The notes below the pieces were generated by a model, which ran no database searches, was not told where the DNA came from, and saw only the letters and a program-made list of their open reading frames with translations. From Ostrinia nubilalis (taxonomy: Eukaryota > Arthropoda > Insecta > Lepidoptera > Crambidae): a stretch of DNA of 64,000 bases. Both the position numbers and the translations under genes were made by a program. This document shows, one piece after another, positions 37,613 to 50,575 of the stretch; the first letter of the stretch is position 1; every line of letters begins with the position of its first letter. Location of the stretch: positions 2,091,001 to 2,155,000 of the forward strand of contig NC_087106.1 in assembly GCF_963855985.1 (NCBI RefSeq), written 5' to 3'.

Positions 37613-37797
37613 TAGCGGCCGCCCACGACTTCGTACGTGTGGATCCCGTTTTACCCCCTTAAGGATGCAGTTTCGTAATATCCTTTCTTAGCGGATGCCT
37701 ACGTCATAAAATCTACCTGCATGCTAAATTTCGGCCCGATCCGTCCAGTGGTTTGGGTTGTGCGTTGATAGATCACTAGTCAGTCAACCTTTGAGTT
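37613..37797 (-). repeat. Interspersed repeat, full copy of the 15448 family
   Basis: Reverse-complement match to 15448-15643 (CTAGCGGC...GGATCCCGTTTTACCCCC...GATAGATCACTA). Confidence 0.7.
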
Positions 37798-37857
37798 ATA
37801 TTATTTAGATTTCGAAGTTTATTATTAGCAACAGCGCAATGAACCTTCACCTATAGG

Positions 37858-37980
37858 TAAATGAAGTGGCAGTGGGCGAGGCAGATAGCTCGTAGAGCTG
37901 ATGGCCGCTGGAGCAGAAAAGTTCTCGAATGGCGACCACGGGCCGGAAAACGTAGCACTGGGCAGGCTGCCCACTAGATG
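37858..37980 (+). mobile_element. RTE LINE internal fragment
   Basis: TGGGCGAGGCAGATAGCTCG to GGCCGGAAAACGTAGCACTG, corresponding to the stretch before the 3' tail. Truncated on both sides. Confidence 0.65.
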
Positions 37981-38237
37981 AAAATACCTACTACTTACTT
38001 TTCATAAGGGTTACTAAACTTTTGTTTGTCACCTATTAGCCGCTTTGCAATGGAGGGAAGCCAAACCTTAACTTCGAGCTCACCTATTTTCTTCTGATTA
38101 ATTTCGTTTCGGGTCCAATGACAGTTAAACTCTCCCCCGGGACAAACTTAACCTTCACTGGTTGGGTTTTTATCGGCGGTCAAGCTGTAGACCGTGGCTA
38201 CACAGGAATTGCAGCGGTGGGAATAGTTCCGTAGGTG

Positions 38238-38345
38238 AAACTACGATCTAGTGAAGGTCACGACAAGTACTTGAATGCCCGCAGCACAGGACCAGTTGAT
38301 ATGGAATTCCTTGTGGAAACCTTTTCCAGCAGTGGCTTTCTTTCT
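38238..38345 (+). repeat. Diverged RTE LINE tail
   Basis: Aligns with 39640-39745 (GGTCACGACAAGTACTTGAA, then AACCTTTTCCAGCAGTGG). Confidence 0.5.
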
Positions 38346-39400
38346 CAGAAGGCTTTGTTCAAAGGCAGTCCCCACGGACGGCACAGCAAAACCATTACCA
38401 GACCGGAACGGTCGTTTTTCCTCGCTCGCACTTCCTGTCGCTGACTTGATTCAGAGATAGCTTGGGGTGCAAGATGCAGGCTCTGATCGTCGAATAATAA
38501 ACCAAAATCAACTTTTCAGAAGAGCATTAAAACATGAAACTTCACCATATACTTTTTGGTACTGTACCATCACAAGTGTTATTTTCATTTCATAAGTAAC
38601 ATTTCTGGTGTCTGTTGTTGACTTAAACAAAATCGATACGACTTTCGACTGTCTAAATAGACATAATATACTGCTAAGATAGCATCAACATTCTCAAAAC
38701 CACCCAATATGTTTTGCTCTCAGAAATACGCCGACTTTGCGTGATATCTGTACATTCAAAAGTTTATTTTTCAGTTTTTCAGTCTACTTTACGCTTACGA
38801 TTTAGACCACAACATGTAGAACCGAGCTTTCTACTCCTTTGCAGGGTTCCTTCTTAAATAAAAACATCAATTTATTGCCCATAGGGTAAATTATATCCAA
38901 ATAAAAATCGTTAACTAGAGAGATGGTTATTTTTGGCTCTCCTTCAAAGTTACAACTAAACTGGGAACAAATAGTAATTTTAAAAGATGTCACATCTGGG
39001 AATTGAACTTGGAAGTTCTGAGAGTCAAAAGGGACCTATGCTCTAACTTACTTTACATTATTAGTTTTAATTGGTACAAGTCTAGAAAAGATATCTAGTC
39101 GCCGCCTTTTCCAAAGTTAATGTAGCTAAAATGAAACCAGAATTTACATTACAAACCTAAACACAATTAATTACAAAATGGAAAACAAGTTGGAAAAGAA
39201 CAGTTCTAGAAAACACTGTCACAGTTTTTAATGCAATGATACGCTTAGTTTAGTACTAGGCAGTACTGCCTATTTAAAATAGTCACAGAATGTTAATTTT
39301 TAGTGAATGAAGTGTAACGTTATTTGTGCCATATATTTATGCTTATTATGTGCTCTATGTGATTTTCAGTACTAAATAAGAGGCTGACATAGGTGACTGA

Positions 39401-39516
39401 TGCCCGTTTTCCCCACAATCCCTTACTTTTTAAGTGACCCCTATGAAAACAAAATTCCTGTTATGTGTTACCATATGGGTCACTTACAAATTAGGGATTG
39501 ATGGTGAAAACGGGCA
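39401..39516. mobile_element. MITE TGCCCGTTTTCACC family
   Basis: Inverted ends TGCCCGTTTTC / GAAAACGGGCA flanked by TGA (39398-39400; 39517-39519). Arms pair over about 45 bp. Confidence 0.82.
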
Positions 39517-39539
39517 TGACTTTCTTCCGACACTTCTCA

Positions 39540-39772
39540 ACACCAGGTAGGGTAGCTTATGTGCTCTGAAAAGGGCCTATTGAAGTTCTCGAGTGGGGCT
39601 TGAAGTCGTAGTGTAGGCAGGCCACCCACTAGATGGACAGACGATCTAGTATAGGTCGCGAGAAGTGCCTGGATGTGGACAGCGTAGGACCAATCGTTAT
39701 GGAAATCCTTGGGGAGGCCTTTGTCCAGCAGTGGACGTCTTTCGGCTGAAACGAATGAACGAACGAACAATG
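39540..39772 (+). mobile_element. RTE LINE 3' tail, GAAC-ended subfamily
   Basis: A longer tail with GGGCAGGCCACCCACTAGAT, TCGCGAGAAGTGCCTGGATG and GGCCTTTGTCCAGCAGTGGA, ending in (GAAC)n. Confidence 0.8.
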
Positions 39773-40656
39773 TATTCTAAATTAGACAAACATTTTTTCA
39801 ATAATTATTTCCATGGCTTGAATAACTCGAAGTCAAAACCCATCGCAACAAAAGTCTCCTCATCGCGTAAGCAGTCACTCAAGATGACAATAAGCCCAGA
39901 AGTGGCGGCTTTCTTTGTGTCAAAGGATAAGCCACGCCGAGGACGGCCACAATGCGCTGGAGACCCCACAATACGTGCTTACACTTTGTCAGTGGCTTTA
40001 AGCACTTTAATCCGTACGTAGTGGCACAGTGAAAGGGAATAAAATAAAATAAATAAAAAAATAAAGTAAGTCATCTCCATGATAAGATAAGATAAGATGA
40101 CATGCATAAAACGACTGTATAATCATTCGGGAACCACTCTTGTGGCGGAGTTTTGGGCTGACACTGTAGGTTTGTTGTCGAGACGACAAGAAGAAGAAGA
40201 TTATTCGAGAAGAAATGTTTTCAAGTATTGACCACCAATTGAAAGACGCAGACTGATCGCCGCTGACCCGGTGACCCGATGAAGGTAAAGAGGATTTGGT
40301 GATGGTCGAAGGCGATGATGGAAGATACCAGATGCAAACAGTCAAGACCCACTGGCTGTGGCGTTCTATGAAGCCTTTACCTCTAGGGACGTCTAGGAAT
40401 AATGATGGTAAAGATTGCAATATCTACAATTACACCATTTTCCTATTGAGAATTGATGTAATTTGTTAAATTGATGTAATTATGTTGTGTGGGTGTATAC
40501 ACCTTTTTCGCCAAGAGCTTTCTCTAATCTCATCGCATTTTAGAACGTACGGTACAGAGACTTCCAGCTTCTAACAGCTTCACTTTCGTCTTCTTTTCGA
40601 TTGGCTCTTTTACGGACTGGGGCTACTCGTAGATGTCTTACTATTCCATTTTACTG

Positions 40657-40995
40657 TTTTTTTTTTTTTTTTTTTATACACAACGAGGAAGCTCTTGGCC
40701 TGTATCTCACCTGATGGTAAGTGACGATCAGGCCGAAGGTGGAAGCGAGCTTCACCCGGAATCCTCAACCACGGAGGAACTGGCTATCTTACCTCTAACT
40801 GCCGGAACACAACAATGCTGTTAACACTGTTGTTATGGCGACAGACTTAGGTAAGATGGTGGTAGCTAGCCAGGCGGACTTAGAACAAGCCCTACCACCA
40901 ACCAAACCGAACAGAAAAATCTGCCCCCACTGGGAATCGAACCCGGGACCTCTGCGTCTGAAGCAGGTGGTCTTACCACTAGACCACAGAGGCGG
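40657..40995 (-). mobile_element. tRNA-derived SINE, second family, full length
   Basis: The minus strand begins CCGCCTCTGTGGTCTAGTGG and has B box GGGTTCGATTCCCAG, a body of about 250 bp and a 19-base A tail (T run 40657-40675 on plus). The head is tRNA-like, but its stems do not all pair and a SINE body follows, so it is not called as a tRNA gene. Confidence 0.85.
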
Positions 40996-41654
40996 TTAAC
41001 TGTGGCATCACTTCTATTGTCTGTGTTTACTATTGTTCGTCCAACAACTTTTTTATTCACAATAAAGATCGTTGATAATCTGGATTCCTACCTTTTTAGT
41101 TATTCTTTTAACTACATTTTATATGTAGTTGAATATAAAAGCAAAATTAATTCTATTTAGCTCAGACTATAGTGTCAGATCATCTACTAATTAACACAAT
41201 TAGTTAAGAACTAGTGATTTGGATTCTAGATATTCTAGATAGTCGCCGTGGACGAGGGCCCTTATTTGTAGACTTTGAATATGTTACTTAAAGCTAATTC
41301 CATACCATGAGTATCAATTAAATAGATCTGTCACTATAGTATGCTATCAACGTCACTGTTCCACTCTGGAGCGCGTCACGGCGTCACAGTGACAATATCG
41401 AGTGACGCATCACAGAGCAGATATCGAGTGAATGATGTATTCTGTGACGGGTCCCCCGTGGCCGCACTTCTGTTGTGATAGCTGGATCTTTCGTTGATAT
41501 ACAGGGTGTGTTTAAAATTAGATAATATTAAATAATAGCGACCACGGCGGTACGAAGTTCGCTAGCTTAATGTCGATTCCTCGCCCCTCTCAATAGGAAC
41601 CCTTTTTAAACTCATTATTTTAAGTTTTACGAGTATGATTGAAACTTTTAATTA

Positions 41655-41826
41655 CCATAACAACAATGTTAACAGCATTGTTGTGTTCCGGCAGTTAGAG
41701 GTAAGATAGCCAGTTCCTCCGTGGTTGAAGATTCCGGGTGAAGCTCGCTTCCACCTTCGGCCTGATCATCACTTACCATCAGGTGAGATACAGGCCAAGA
41801 GCTTCCTCGTTGTGGATAAAAAAAAT
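41655..41826 (+). mobile_element. 5'-truncated copy of the second SINE family
   Basis: Matches the body and tail of 40657-40995 in the opposite orientation (shared GCTCGCTTCCACCTTCGGCC and CAGGCCAAGAGCTTCCTCGT), ending in an A run. The tRNA head is missing. Confidence 0.8.
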
Positions 41827-42839
41827 ATTCCTATGTTGTCTAGATACACGAATGTGACCTTATTTTAATACTTATTCAGACCCAGTCTAAGTAAATAATA
41901 GCATAATTAGTGGTTATAATTTCAGGCCTATTCGTATTCGTATACGTACGTATACGTACGTATACGTACGTATACGTCAGGTATTTTAGGTAGGTAGAGC
42001 ATAAAATATGACTAAAAACTCAGAAACAGAACCTAGCTAGAAAAATAGAAAAATTGCTCTAATACAAAAATGTTGTTTTCTACGATGATTGATGACATCT
42101 CAAATACTGCGTCAAATCCGTCGAGTAGTGTGTAGGTGTAGGTGTATTCTCATTGACAATGAGCTCAACGAAAAACCCAATGAAAAGTGAATATGCCTAC
42201 ATTAGTCAAAATTAAACGTCTGAAAACAGGATAACAACCGGTAAAACAAAGTTTTACAGGGCTACACGTAATAAATTTAAAACAATCTTCATAAAATCCT
42301 AAGCTTCAAATAATCGCGTTTATAACATGAACGATTTATTTGCTCCGTAAGCTTTTTCAAAACTTTCACCCTGTATATTCCTACTGGATACGATGAAGGA
42401 AATATCAACTGGGGTAACTCGCAAGCTCTTTGTGTTCCACTTAAAAGTTCTTTTGAGAAAAATATAAACAGCCCATCAGATCAGTAGAACGAAATAAATC
42501 GCGAAGTTTTGCACTTAGAACCAAGTTATGGAAGCGGAAAAAGTTGTTTATTGAAACATTTTGAATTTTGATATTCTTTGTTCAACATCTGTCTGAATTT
42601 TGTTGGAAACATGCGACATATAACTATATCTCATCATATAAAGTAACGAGTGTATTTAAGAGCAAAATTCGCGGACTAAATGAAAAGACAAGAGAAAAGT
42701 TTTCCTTTTGCATATAAATGGCAAATTAAATAGAGATGCTGCTATTGCAGTGGAGAATATAGTCAGGTCAAATTACTATCATCAGTTCATTAAATAATGA
42801 ATAATTACCTGACGATGAAAGCTAACATTATAATGCTTC

Positions 42840-43020
42840 GGGTACTCATGACGTAATCACGGGTTCGATCCCCACACACTTAGGTGCATAAACAATTTAT
42901 CTATACATCTTGTAAGATCCATATTCCTAAAGTATTGGCCCATTTATTGTCCCGAAGCAGTGGTAGGGTTAATACTGGGACGTATAAAGTGCTTTTTAAA
43001 AGCCTACTTGCAAAAATTTG
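42840..43020 (+). repeat. Degraded SINE
   Basis: B box CGGGTTCGATCCCC at 42863-42876. The following stretch (CCCGAAGCAGTGGTAGGG, GGGACGTATAAAGTGC) resembles another remnant around 11100-11165 in reverse complement. Heavily diverged. Confidence 0.45.
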
Positions 43021-44112
43021 TTTTATGAGCTCTTTTTCATTAGGACCACAGATAAAAATTTAATCGGGTGTAAAAAATAAGTAAATATTTACAAAAAGAG
43101 TGCCTCTATATTAAAAGCTTAGATTAGATAACTTTATAAAATATCCAGGGACATTTATTTATAACTTATTCGTTATTATTTTAATATCAATTTTGTCCTT
43201 CCATGAATTACCAGTGCTGTAGGTACCCAAAACAGGCCAGCTCAAACGATGTGAAAAGTTATTATCAAGATAAAAATCACTATAATTCCAGAAGCAGACT
43301 ACCTTTTACTCCATGTTTATAGTCAACGAAGTCGAAGTTAAGCTGTGGATAATCCACCGCTTAAAATTTAACTGCCGAGCGTAAAACGCTTCTTTTAGAA
43401 GTGTTGGATCAGAGTTAAGTATCTGGAAAGATGGATTTTATGTACAATTTGCTATGAATTTTTGAGGGGGACAGATTAGTTTGATTTTTGATTTGTTTTT
43501 TACGCTCGGAAAAGATGGTAAGCCTTGTCGAAGGTATAGCCAATTCTCGTGCATTAAGAATATGCATTCACGAATAAAGGAATATTCATCTTTAAATTTT
43601 TCCAGGGAGACTCCCTTGAGATGAATGGTAAATAAAATAAAGGGGAAACACAAAACAATAATGTTTTTGGCCCTTTATGGGGTACTTTTATTGATAATCC
43701 TTTCAAGGGAATTCTTCGCTTTTTACATTTTTAGTAATGTATAGTGGGGAATACTGATATTATAAAATTACTAGCTGTGCCCGCGACTTCGTAAGCGTGA
43801 AAGTAGTTTTCCGTTTTTGCAACAGTTTTCTTTACTGCTCCGCCTCTATTGGCTGTAGGGTGAAGTTTTATAACTTAAAGCTTTCCTCGATAAATGTGCT
43901 ATCCAACACAAACATATTTTTCCAATTAGACCAGTAGTTCCTGAAATTAGCGCGTTCAATCAATGAAACAAAGTTTTCAGCTTTTTAGTATTACCTAGTA
44001 TAAATTCTTAGTTTCTTACTTATTACATCTTACTGAGCATATTCTATCCATGATGACTTCAAGTGGCCCCAAGAGTATAGTGACGTACTGAAGGCCTAAA
44101 ATTATTAACATA

Positions 44113-44318
44113 CTAGCTTTTGACCGAGGCTTCATCCGCGTGAAATTTATATAGTCACAGATAGTCATAAATTACAGCCTATAATGTAATTCTGGGTTAT
44201 AAACAACAATACTGTAAAGTTTCAACAAATTCCGTTTAGTAGTTTTTGCGTGAACTAGTAACAAACATTTTAACATCCAGACATCCATACAAACTTTCGC
44301 ATTATAATATTAGTATAT
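44113..44318. repeat. Interspersed repeat (CTAGCTTTTG family), opposite strand
   Basis: ACTAGCTTTTGACCGAGGCT through TTTCGCATTATAATATTAGT, inverse of 32225-32430. No coding content. Confidence 0.7.
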
Positions 44319-45084
44319 ATGTTACGGTTAATGTGATAAATTGAAAATTATTAATAATAACCGGTTATTATGAATAATTACCGACAGTCGCGGTAAAAGT
44401 GATAAATTAATCACATTTAACAGTGATTATTTAATAATTCAACCTTAGTACTAACAAATTTCTTAAAAGAGAACAACATCTTGTGTACGTGCTCGTGTAC
44501 AGCCAAACTTTTGAACGTTTTGATATCATAATATTAATATAATTTGGCATAATGAGTTTGGAATGTTTCTTGCATAATATTACTTTTCCATGATGCCTAT
44601 AACATAATGTTTTGATTTAAAGTGAAAAATAGGTTAAGGTGCGGCGGGGGTGGCCCTTGGGCCACCCCTAAGCCGCCTATTTAGTTTTTACACACATAAA
44701 TGACCTCATATTAATCACATTAACCAAATCATGCGAGAATTATTCATAATAACCGGCGATTATTCATAATTTTCACATTTATCACTTTGACCGTAACATA
44801 TATAATATAATTTTATAATATTAGTAACAAGTAAGATATTAGTAAGATCAAAGGACTGACTCTTCTGTCTCTATCTATTATTTTATCCCAAAACATCAGG
44901 TGCAAAGAAAAGTAGAAGGTTATCAATGAACTGTCGATACGTCACTAGAGGAATGTCAATTTGCCTTATTGAGGGAGAGAGACAAAAACTTGATTGATGA
45001 GCGAAAGAGATGCACACGTCTGATGAGGGTGGGGATGGTCAGCAAAAACGACAAGGAGTATATTTTAAATAGTTTTTGAGTCAC

Positions 45085-45338
45085 AGGGCTTGAGGGCAGG
45101 GCACATAGTACGCAGAACTGACGGCCGATGGGGCAGCAAGGTTCTGGAATGGAGGCCGCGTACCGGAAAACGCAGCGTGGGACGGCCACCTACAAGGTGG
45201 ACCGACGACATCGTAAAGGTAGCAGGGAAGCGCTGGACGCAGGCCGCTACCAATTGATAAACGTGGAAAGCATTGGGGGAGGCCTATGTTCAGCAGTGGA
45301 CATCCTATGGCTGAAATGATGATGATGATGATGATGAT
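45085..45338 (+). mobile_element. RTE LINE 3' tail, longest copy
   Basis: About 250 bp with the terminal part of the reverse transcriptase frame and a (GAT)n end at 45319-45338. The best-preserved tail in the window. Confidence 0.82.
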
Positions 45339-45507
45339 ATGATAATGAGGATGACGTGGGAGGTCTCGTTAAATACGAGTAAATACTTGAACAATATGTA
45401 TTTGATTACATATATAACAATGATTATTTTATTTTTTAAGCAATGTGGTTCCGGCAGAGTTATCTCCAATGACCACTCTTCTTGTGGATGTCGTAAAAGG
45501 CGACTTA

Positions 45508-45622
45508 TGCCCGTTTTCACCATCAATCCCTAATTTTAAGTGACTCTTATGAAAACAAAACTTCTGTTAAATATTACAATAAGAGTCACTTAAAAATTAG
45601 GGATTGATGGTGACAACGAGCA
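45508..45622. mobile_element. MITE TGCCCGTTTTCACC family
   Basis: Same ends (right end slightly mutated, ACGAGCA), flanked by TTA and TAA. Confidence 0.82.
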
Positions 45623-47113
45623 TAAGAGAAATATTATGCGATCATCAGATATGGAGTTTAGGCAAAATCCTCCATTTGTCTCTGGTAAATTACAGAGGTT
45701 CGGGACTAAAGAACAATGGGACATTTTGTGAACCTTGTCCCCAGAACTGTAGCACTTTAATACCTACCAAGGGTCCAGTTGTCATCGGGGTCGAACTGTC
45801 GTAGCGTGCAGCAGTCGTGAAACCATTTGAAGTAAGTAAAAAGTGTTAACTGTTGAAAAAAAATCAAGTTGTCGTAGGGGTTGAGTTGTCGCAGGGGTCG
45901 AGTTATCACAGGGGTCGAATTTGACCCGGGGTCAAGCTGTCGTGATACCCTTTGAAGTTGGTCAAAAGTGATTTCGTATGTATTTTTTCAGGGTTGATTA
46001 TGAATTTTATTTTTGATATAACTTTTTTCTGAGACATTTCAGCTCAAGTAGCGGTCATATAATAAAATTATAGTATTAGCATGGTCTATCATATAAGGTA
46101 GGTATTAAAGTGCTACAGTTCTGGGGACGTTTTGTCTCATTGTTCTTTGATTTGATAAACATATTTCTGGTATATTCCAGTCTTTTGCTGTCGGTACTCT
46201 ATTTCGGTATCCATTGTCTCTTTGTTTTCTATTTGGTTACATCCCTTACATTGCTACGTGAATTTCAGTTTTCTTGTTCCTCGCCTCTTTTCAGCCATAT
46301 TTACCCCTTAATCATCAAATGGCGTCACCATTTGATGTCATGTGGCCATGTGGGTGTCACCATTTGATGCCATGTGGGTGTCAAAATAAGGATGGATCAA
46401 TCTGTATGGTATTACTATGACTAAGCACTATATTGTAGTAGACTGAGAGGTAGAGACCTACTTCATTGTAAAAGCTGAAAGTTTGTCAGCGTATGCTCCC
46501 AATATAGGATAGAATGTTGGTGAATCATGAAGTTTGGGTCGTCGTGGCTTTTGCAGCTATCCTAAAAAAACTGTCTGGCAAGGATTTGGAACTGTCAAAA
46601 CTGTCTGGCTGATGAGTAAAATACTTCTTAATATTGCCCTAATATTTTATATAAAAATCAGCTTTTATGGTTTAATATCGTAAGCCTAACTTTTACGGTG
46701 GCTTTTTCTGTATATTCAATAGCCTGTAATTCTACTTAATGTGTCATCCCTCAGTAATATACACCCGTTAGTACTCGTTTCTGGGGAAATCCACTAATAA
46801 CAATATGACAGGTAAAATCCAGTGGTAAATGAGCAACATGGACTTCACAACAACATTGCCCACATTCTAATTATGTTTACTGTGAATAATGCTAATCATT
46901 ATGCAATATAAAATCATACGCATAAAGAGGAAACCCCTATAAATGCAATCCATTCCTTCTTATACCCCAGTAAAGTCATTTTCCCTTAAAGATCATTTAC
47001 AACCTTGCTTTGCAAGAGAATACTCGTGAGTCGTGACAACGCATCAAGACCAAAAGATATTTATAATTTATATCAGCATTCTACATCTATTGAAGAAGGT
47101 TGTGATCAGAAAA

Positions 47114-47467
47114 ATGGAGAAACTGTGTCTTATTTTCTTAATGGTGATAGTTTACTGTGAATGCCAGAGAAATGCAAATAAAGCAACAACCAGTTGGCCA
47201 ATAGACAATTCAAGAATCATTTTTGATGATGACCTTTTGAGCAACCTTGTGAAGGTGCCGAAGAAACATTCCACCACCACAACAGCTTCCGTCACTAAAA
47301 TGCCTAGAACCGCAACGCAAGCGCCAATCGAAGACGACACCGCCTTCAGAAGCTTGTTTGATTCTGATAACTGCCCTGAAGGACTAAGTAGGCTTTATAA
47401 ATGTTGTCTAAGCGATGATGATATGTATGATCAGAAAAAAGTCGATGAATGCATCCCAGATGCATGA
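47114..47467 (+). CDS. Small secreted peptide, C-terminal four-cysteine domain (paralogue A)
   Basis: A single-exon gene encoding 117 residues. I chose the ATG at 47114 rather than the upstream in-frame one at 47033 because it begins directly with a signal peptide (MEKLCLIFLMVIVYCEC) matching the paralogue at 47843. A Thr-rich middle follows, then a conserved C-terminus with Cys87, Cys97, Cys98 and Cys113. The block starts CPEG, contains LSDDDM and ends in Pro-Asp-Ala and the stop. Spacing is C-x9-CC-x14-C. The CPxG...R...C opening resembles the ENF/stress-responsive cytokine peptides of moths, and of the neighbour at 48441, but the extra cysteines differ; function is not known. A TATAAA at 46938-46943 with a CAG initiator-like site about 30 bp downstream fits a promoter. 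AATAAA lies at 47515. Confidence 0.8.
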   Translation: MEKLCLIFLMVIVYCECQRNANKATTSWPIDNSRIIFDDDLLSNLVKVPKKHSTTTTASVTKMPRTATQAPIEDDTAFRSLFDSDNCPEGLSRLYKCCLSDDDMYDQKKVDECIPDA

Positions 47468-47842
47468 TTTCATTCAAGAATTGGTTGAAGAATTCATGTT
47501 GGTTTACATTTCCAAATAAATAAATAAAAGTGGACTGTTTTTGAGAGAAAGAGAGGAGAACGAGCAAAAGAACTACACTAATTTATATGATGTTTACTTA
47601 ATAATGAAAAAAAATGTTCAAAATTATAAGGATATAATCGTATGCACAAAGGAATCAAGGAAAAACCTGAATTAAACCAATTGTTTCCTAAATGCCTGTA
47701 TAGTAATTTATGTAAGCTTTTGACTCATGGTAATTTGATCAACATTTACTAAATCAGCTCATTTAGTACCTCGCATTGCAAGAGAACACTTGTGACATCG
47801 CATCAAGATTAAAAAGTCGAAGAAGACTGTGAACTCGGAAAA

Positions 47843-48115
47843 ATGAAGAAGATTTGTCTTATTTTCTTAGTGGTGATCGTGTTTTGTGAGTGTCGAAGCA
47901 ACCTTGACAAAATTCCAAAGAGATATTCAATTGCTACAACAACAACAAGCGTAATCGTAACGCAAGTGCCAATTGAAAAAAATGACATGGGCTTCAGACA
48001 AATAGTTAATTCTAGTAAGTGTCCAATGGGACTAAATCGGTTTTATCTTTGTTGTCTAAGCGACGATGATATGCATGATGAAGCTAAAGTCGATGAATGC
48101 TTCCCCGATGCATGA
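47843..48115 (+). CDS. Small secreted peptide, C-terminal four-cysteine domain (paralogue B)
   Basis: A single-exon, 90-residue precursor and tandem duplicate of the gene at 47114. It has a signal peptide (MKKICLIFLVVIVFCEC), a shorter Thr-rich spacer, and a C-terminus with Cys60, Cys70, Cys71 and Cys86 in the same C-x9-CC-x14-C pattern, also with LSDDDM and the PDA ending. The 5' UTRs also match: a stretch with TTGCAAGAGAA and CATCAAGA lies upstream of both genes. The spacer between signal peptide and cysteine domain is about 27 residues shorter than in A, so the conserved part is the secreted C-terminal domain. AATAAA lies at 48217. No clear TATA box was seen. Function unknown; an immune or stress peptide is the best guess. 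Confidence 0.8.
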   Translation: MKKICLIFLVVIVFCECRSNLDKIPKRYSIATTTTSVIVTQVPIEKNDMGFRQIVNSSKCPMGLNRFYLCCLSDDDMHDEAKVDECFPDA

Positions 48116-48440
48116 TGATAATCAAGAATAGTGTTATCGCGCGAAAGAAAGGAGTGTGTGCGAAGGAATCACACTATTTTCTATGTTGTTTACATAATAA
48201 TGTAAATTCATCTTCAAATAAAATACAATAAAATATTAACCTAATAACCACTTATAATTATATCTTTGTTGTGCAATTAACACGTTAACCTTTATGATAA
48301 CAAACTACATTACAAGAAATCATGTCATGAGAGAATAATAGCAGTTAAATATAAATATTTATCACCTCAGAGAAATAACGATCGTCTTTCGCTAACTTTC
48401 ATCGAAAGAAGTTGTGTCTACTTCAGATTTTCTTGTTAAA

Positions 48441-48905
48441 ATGAATATTTCTGTAATTTATTTGTTCTGTGCTACAATACTCCTAACATCATTTTTCGAA
48501 AGTGCGCATAATATCAATGTAAACAAAATCAGTGTTAAAATAACAGTGCTAGATGATGCCAATAATACCAAACATGCAGTTTTGACTTTAAAATCCAAAA
48601 CAAGTGGCTCCAACGTGACCATTTTGCGGAAAAATGATATCAACAGTGAGAAAGAAAAGGCAAATGACCGAAAATTTTACCAAGTAGTGACAACTACGAA
48701 TGAAATGAAGTTTGGGACCAATGACCCTGCCTTGAGTGGTCCCAATTTTATAAAACATAGTGTAACGAAACGCGAAATTAAAAAGAAAATTAATAATTTG
48801 ACATTGGAAAGCAATAGAGAGGGAAAACATATAATTAGAGGAGGGTCATGCCCTGAAGGCTATGTCAGAGTGGCAGGATTGTGTGTACATGAAAGTGAAT
48901 TGTGA
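48441..48905 (+). CDS. ENF/stress-responsive-peptide-like cytokine precursor
   Basis: A single exon encoding 154 residues from the ATG at 48441. An upstream in-frame ATG at 48414 adds only nine residues before the signal peptide, so the inner start is preferred. Residues 1-22 are a signal peptide. A long hydrophilic pro-region with several Lys/Arg-rich stretches follows. The last 20 or so residues hold the only two mature cysteines, Cys137 and Cys148, in the pattern C-P-x-G-Y-V-R-x-x-G-x-C-V with an acidic tail. This fits the lepidopteran ENF, growth-blocking and stress-responsive peptides, in which a short disulphide-bonded peptide is released from the precursor C-terminus. Assignment rests on motif and architecture only. 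TATAAATA sits at 48350. It lies downstream of the two CPxG peptides at 47114 and 47843. Confidence 0.65.
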   Translation: MNISVIYLFCATILLTSFFESAHNINVNKISVKITVLDDANNTKHAVLTLKSKTSGSNVTILRKNDINSEKEKANDRKFYQVVTTTNEMKFGTNDPALSGPNFIKHSVTKREIKKKINNLTLESNREGKHIIRGGSCPEGYVRVAGLCVHESEL

Positions 48906-50129
48906 AACTTAATTATACTTAAAAAAAAAACTTTTACTGTCCAAAGCGGAGATATAATTACAAATAGGTACAAGACAATTGTTTTATATTTTTGTATTAA
49001 TATTGATACTGTGTCGTTCTCTAATCAAAATTGTATAACGTTATTTGATCCAACTTATCTTATTCAATATTACGTGTAATTTCGAGAAATTGGTGATGAC
49101 ATCTTATACATGGCATTTATGTATGTAGTTATAATGTAATCTGTTTTGCATTATTCATAAGCTTTAAGAAATACTTTATAAAATGAGTATTATGCATTTT
49201 AAGCGATCTGTATGATTTGTACGTAAAAATGTAAAAGAACCTAATTAAATTTATCAGAACATGTAAATAAACAAAATGTATTGTTAGGTTTAGTAATAAA
49301 ATATAATATAAATTAATTAGTTTTATTTCACCTATTGAAAACAACAGAAATGTTATAATATGTTTATCGTTTTCCTGTATAAAATTTTCCTTAAATACAT
49401 GATCAGCTTAATTGAAATGGCCCATCACAAGGTTTAAATAATAATTTATTATTCCACATTCAGGTTAGTATGTCACCCAGGTTCGGAATAGATGTGGTTG
49501 AGGAGGTATTTAACAACTAGGTATGACTCTCTCGACACTATCATTAAAAATGTCTTATAAGGAAGTGCTAAAATTAGTCTAAAATTGTTTCTTTATATTG
49601 ATAAAGAACTCTAATATTGATTAGAATTCAGAGACTCAGCTTGTTCAATGTATTTAACACTGTTGATCAATACAGGGTGGTACCGATAAGTGATCTCACT
49701 CGATTATTTCTAAACTATACTAAATGTCGAAAAACTTGTTACTGATCCTGAAAGTACTTTACAAGCTCTATCAAACGGTATCAAAATACTAAAATTTTAC
49801 AGAATGAACTGGATATATCCGAAAATTCAATGTTTCCAGATTCCATACATTTAGTACAGCCACACAGTATTAGAAGTGGAAACATTGAACTTTCGGATAG
49901 ATTCAGTTTATTCTGTGACCTATTATATTATTAATACCGTTAGATAGAGCTCGCAAAGCACTTTCAGGATCAGTAGCAAGTTTTTCGATACCTTTTATAG
50001 TTTAGAAATAATCGAGTGCGATCACTTATCGTTTCCACCCTGCATTATGATATGTGTAAAATTACTGTGGTCAATTAATGCTGAGCATACCTACGTCTCA
50101 ATAAAAGTCTATCCATCTAGAAACCTTTA

Positions 50130-50243
50130 TGCCCGTTTTCACCACCAATCCTTAATTTTTAAGTGACCCTTTTGAAAACTCAATTCCTGTTATGTTACCA
50201 TAGGGGTCACTTAAAAATTAGGGATTGATGGTGAAAACGGGCA
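50130..50243. mobile_element. MITE TGCCCGTTTTCACC family
   Basis: 114 bp, ends TGCCCG / CGGGCA, with exact TTA flanks (50127-50129; 50244-50246). It supports a PIF/Harbinger-like 3-bp target for the family. Confidence 0.85.
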
Positions 50244-50456
50244 TTAGTGCCCTAATTAGGATAGTTAAAGAGCCTCAAATAAACTGAAGATCGATCCATT
50301 AATAATGTTACTAATCAAACGCAGCCGCAGAACGCTCGGATTACTCGATCAATCAACGTCAACTGCCGATCCTGCAGCTCTGGCAGTCTACGTCAACAAC
50401 ACACGATGCGACGCGACGCGGCAGCCATACAGAGGCATACGTCTGACACGAATGAT

Positions 50457-50575
50457 CATCATCATCATTTCAGCCATAAGACGTCCACTGCTGAACATAG
50501 GTCTAACCCAAACCCAATGCTTTCCATGTTGATCGATTGGTAGCGGCCTGCGTCCAGCGATTCCCTGCTATTTTT
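50457..50575 (-). mobile_element. RTE LINE 3' tail
   Basis: Starts with ATCATCATCATC on plus, then AGACGTCCACTGCTGAACAT. Minus orientation. Confidence 0.75.
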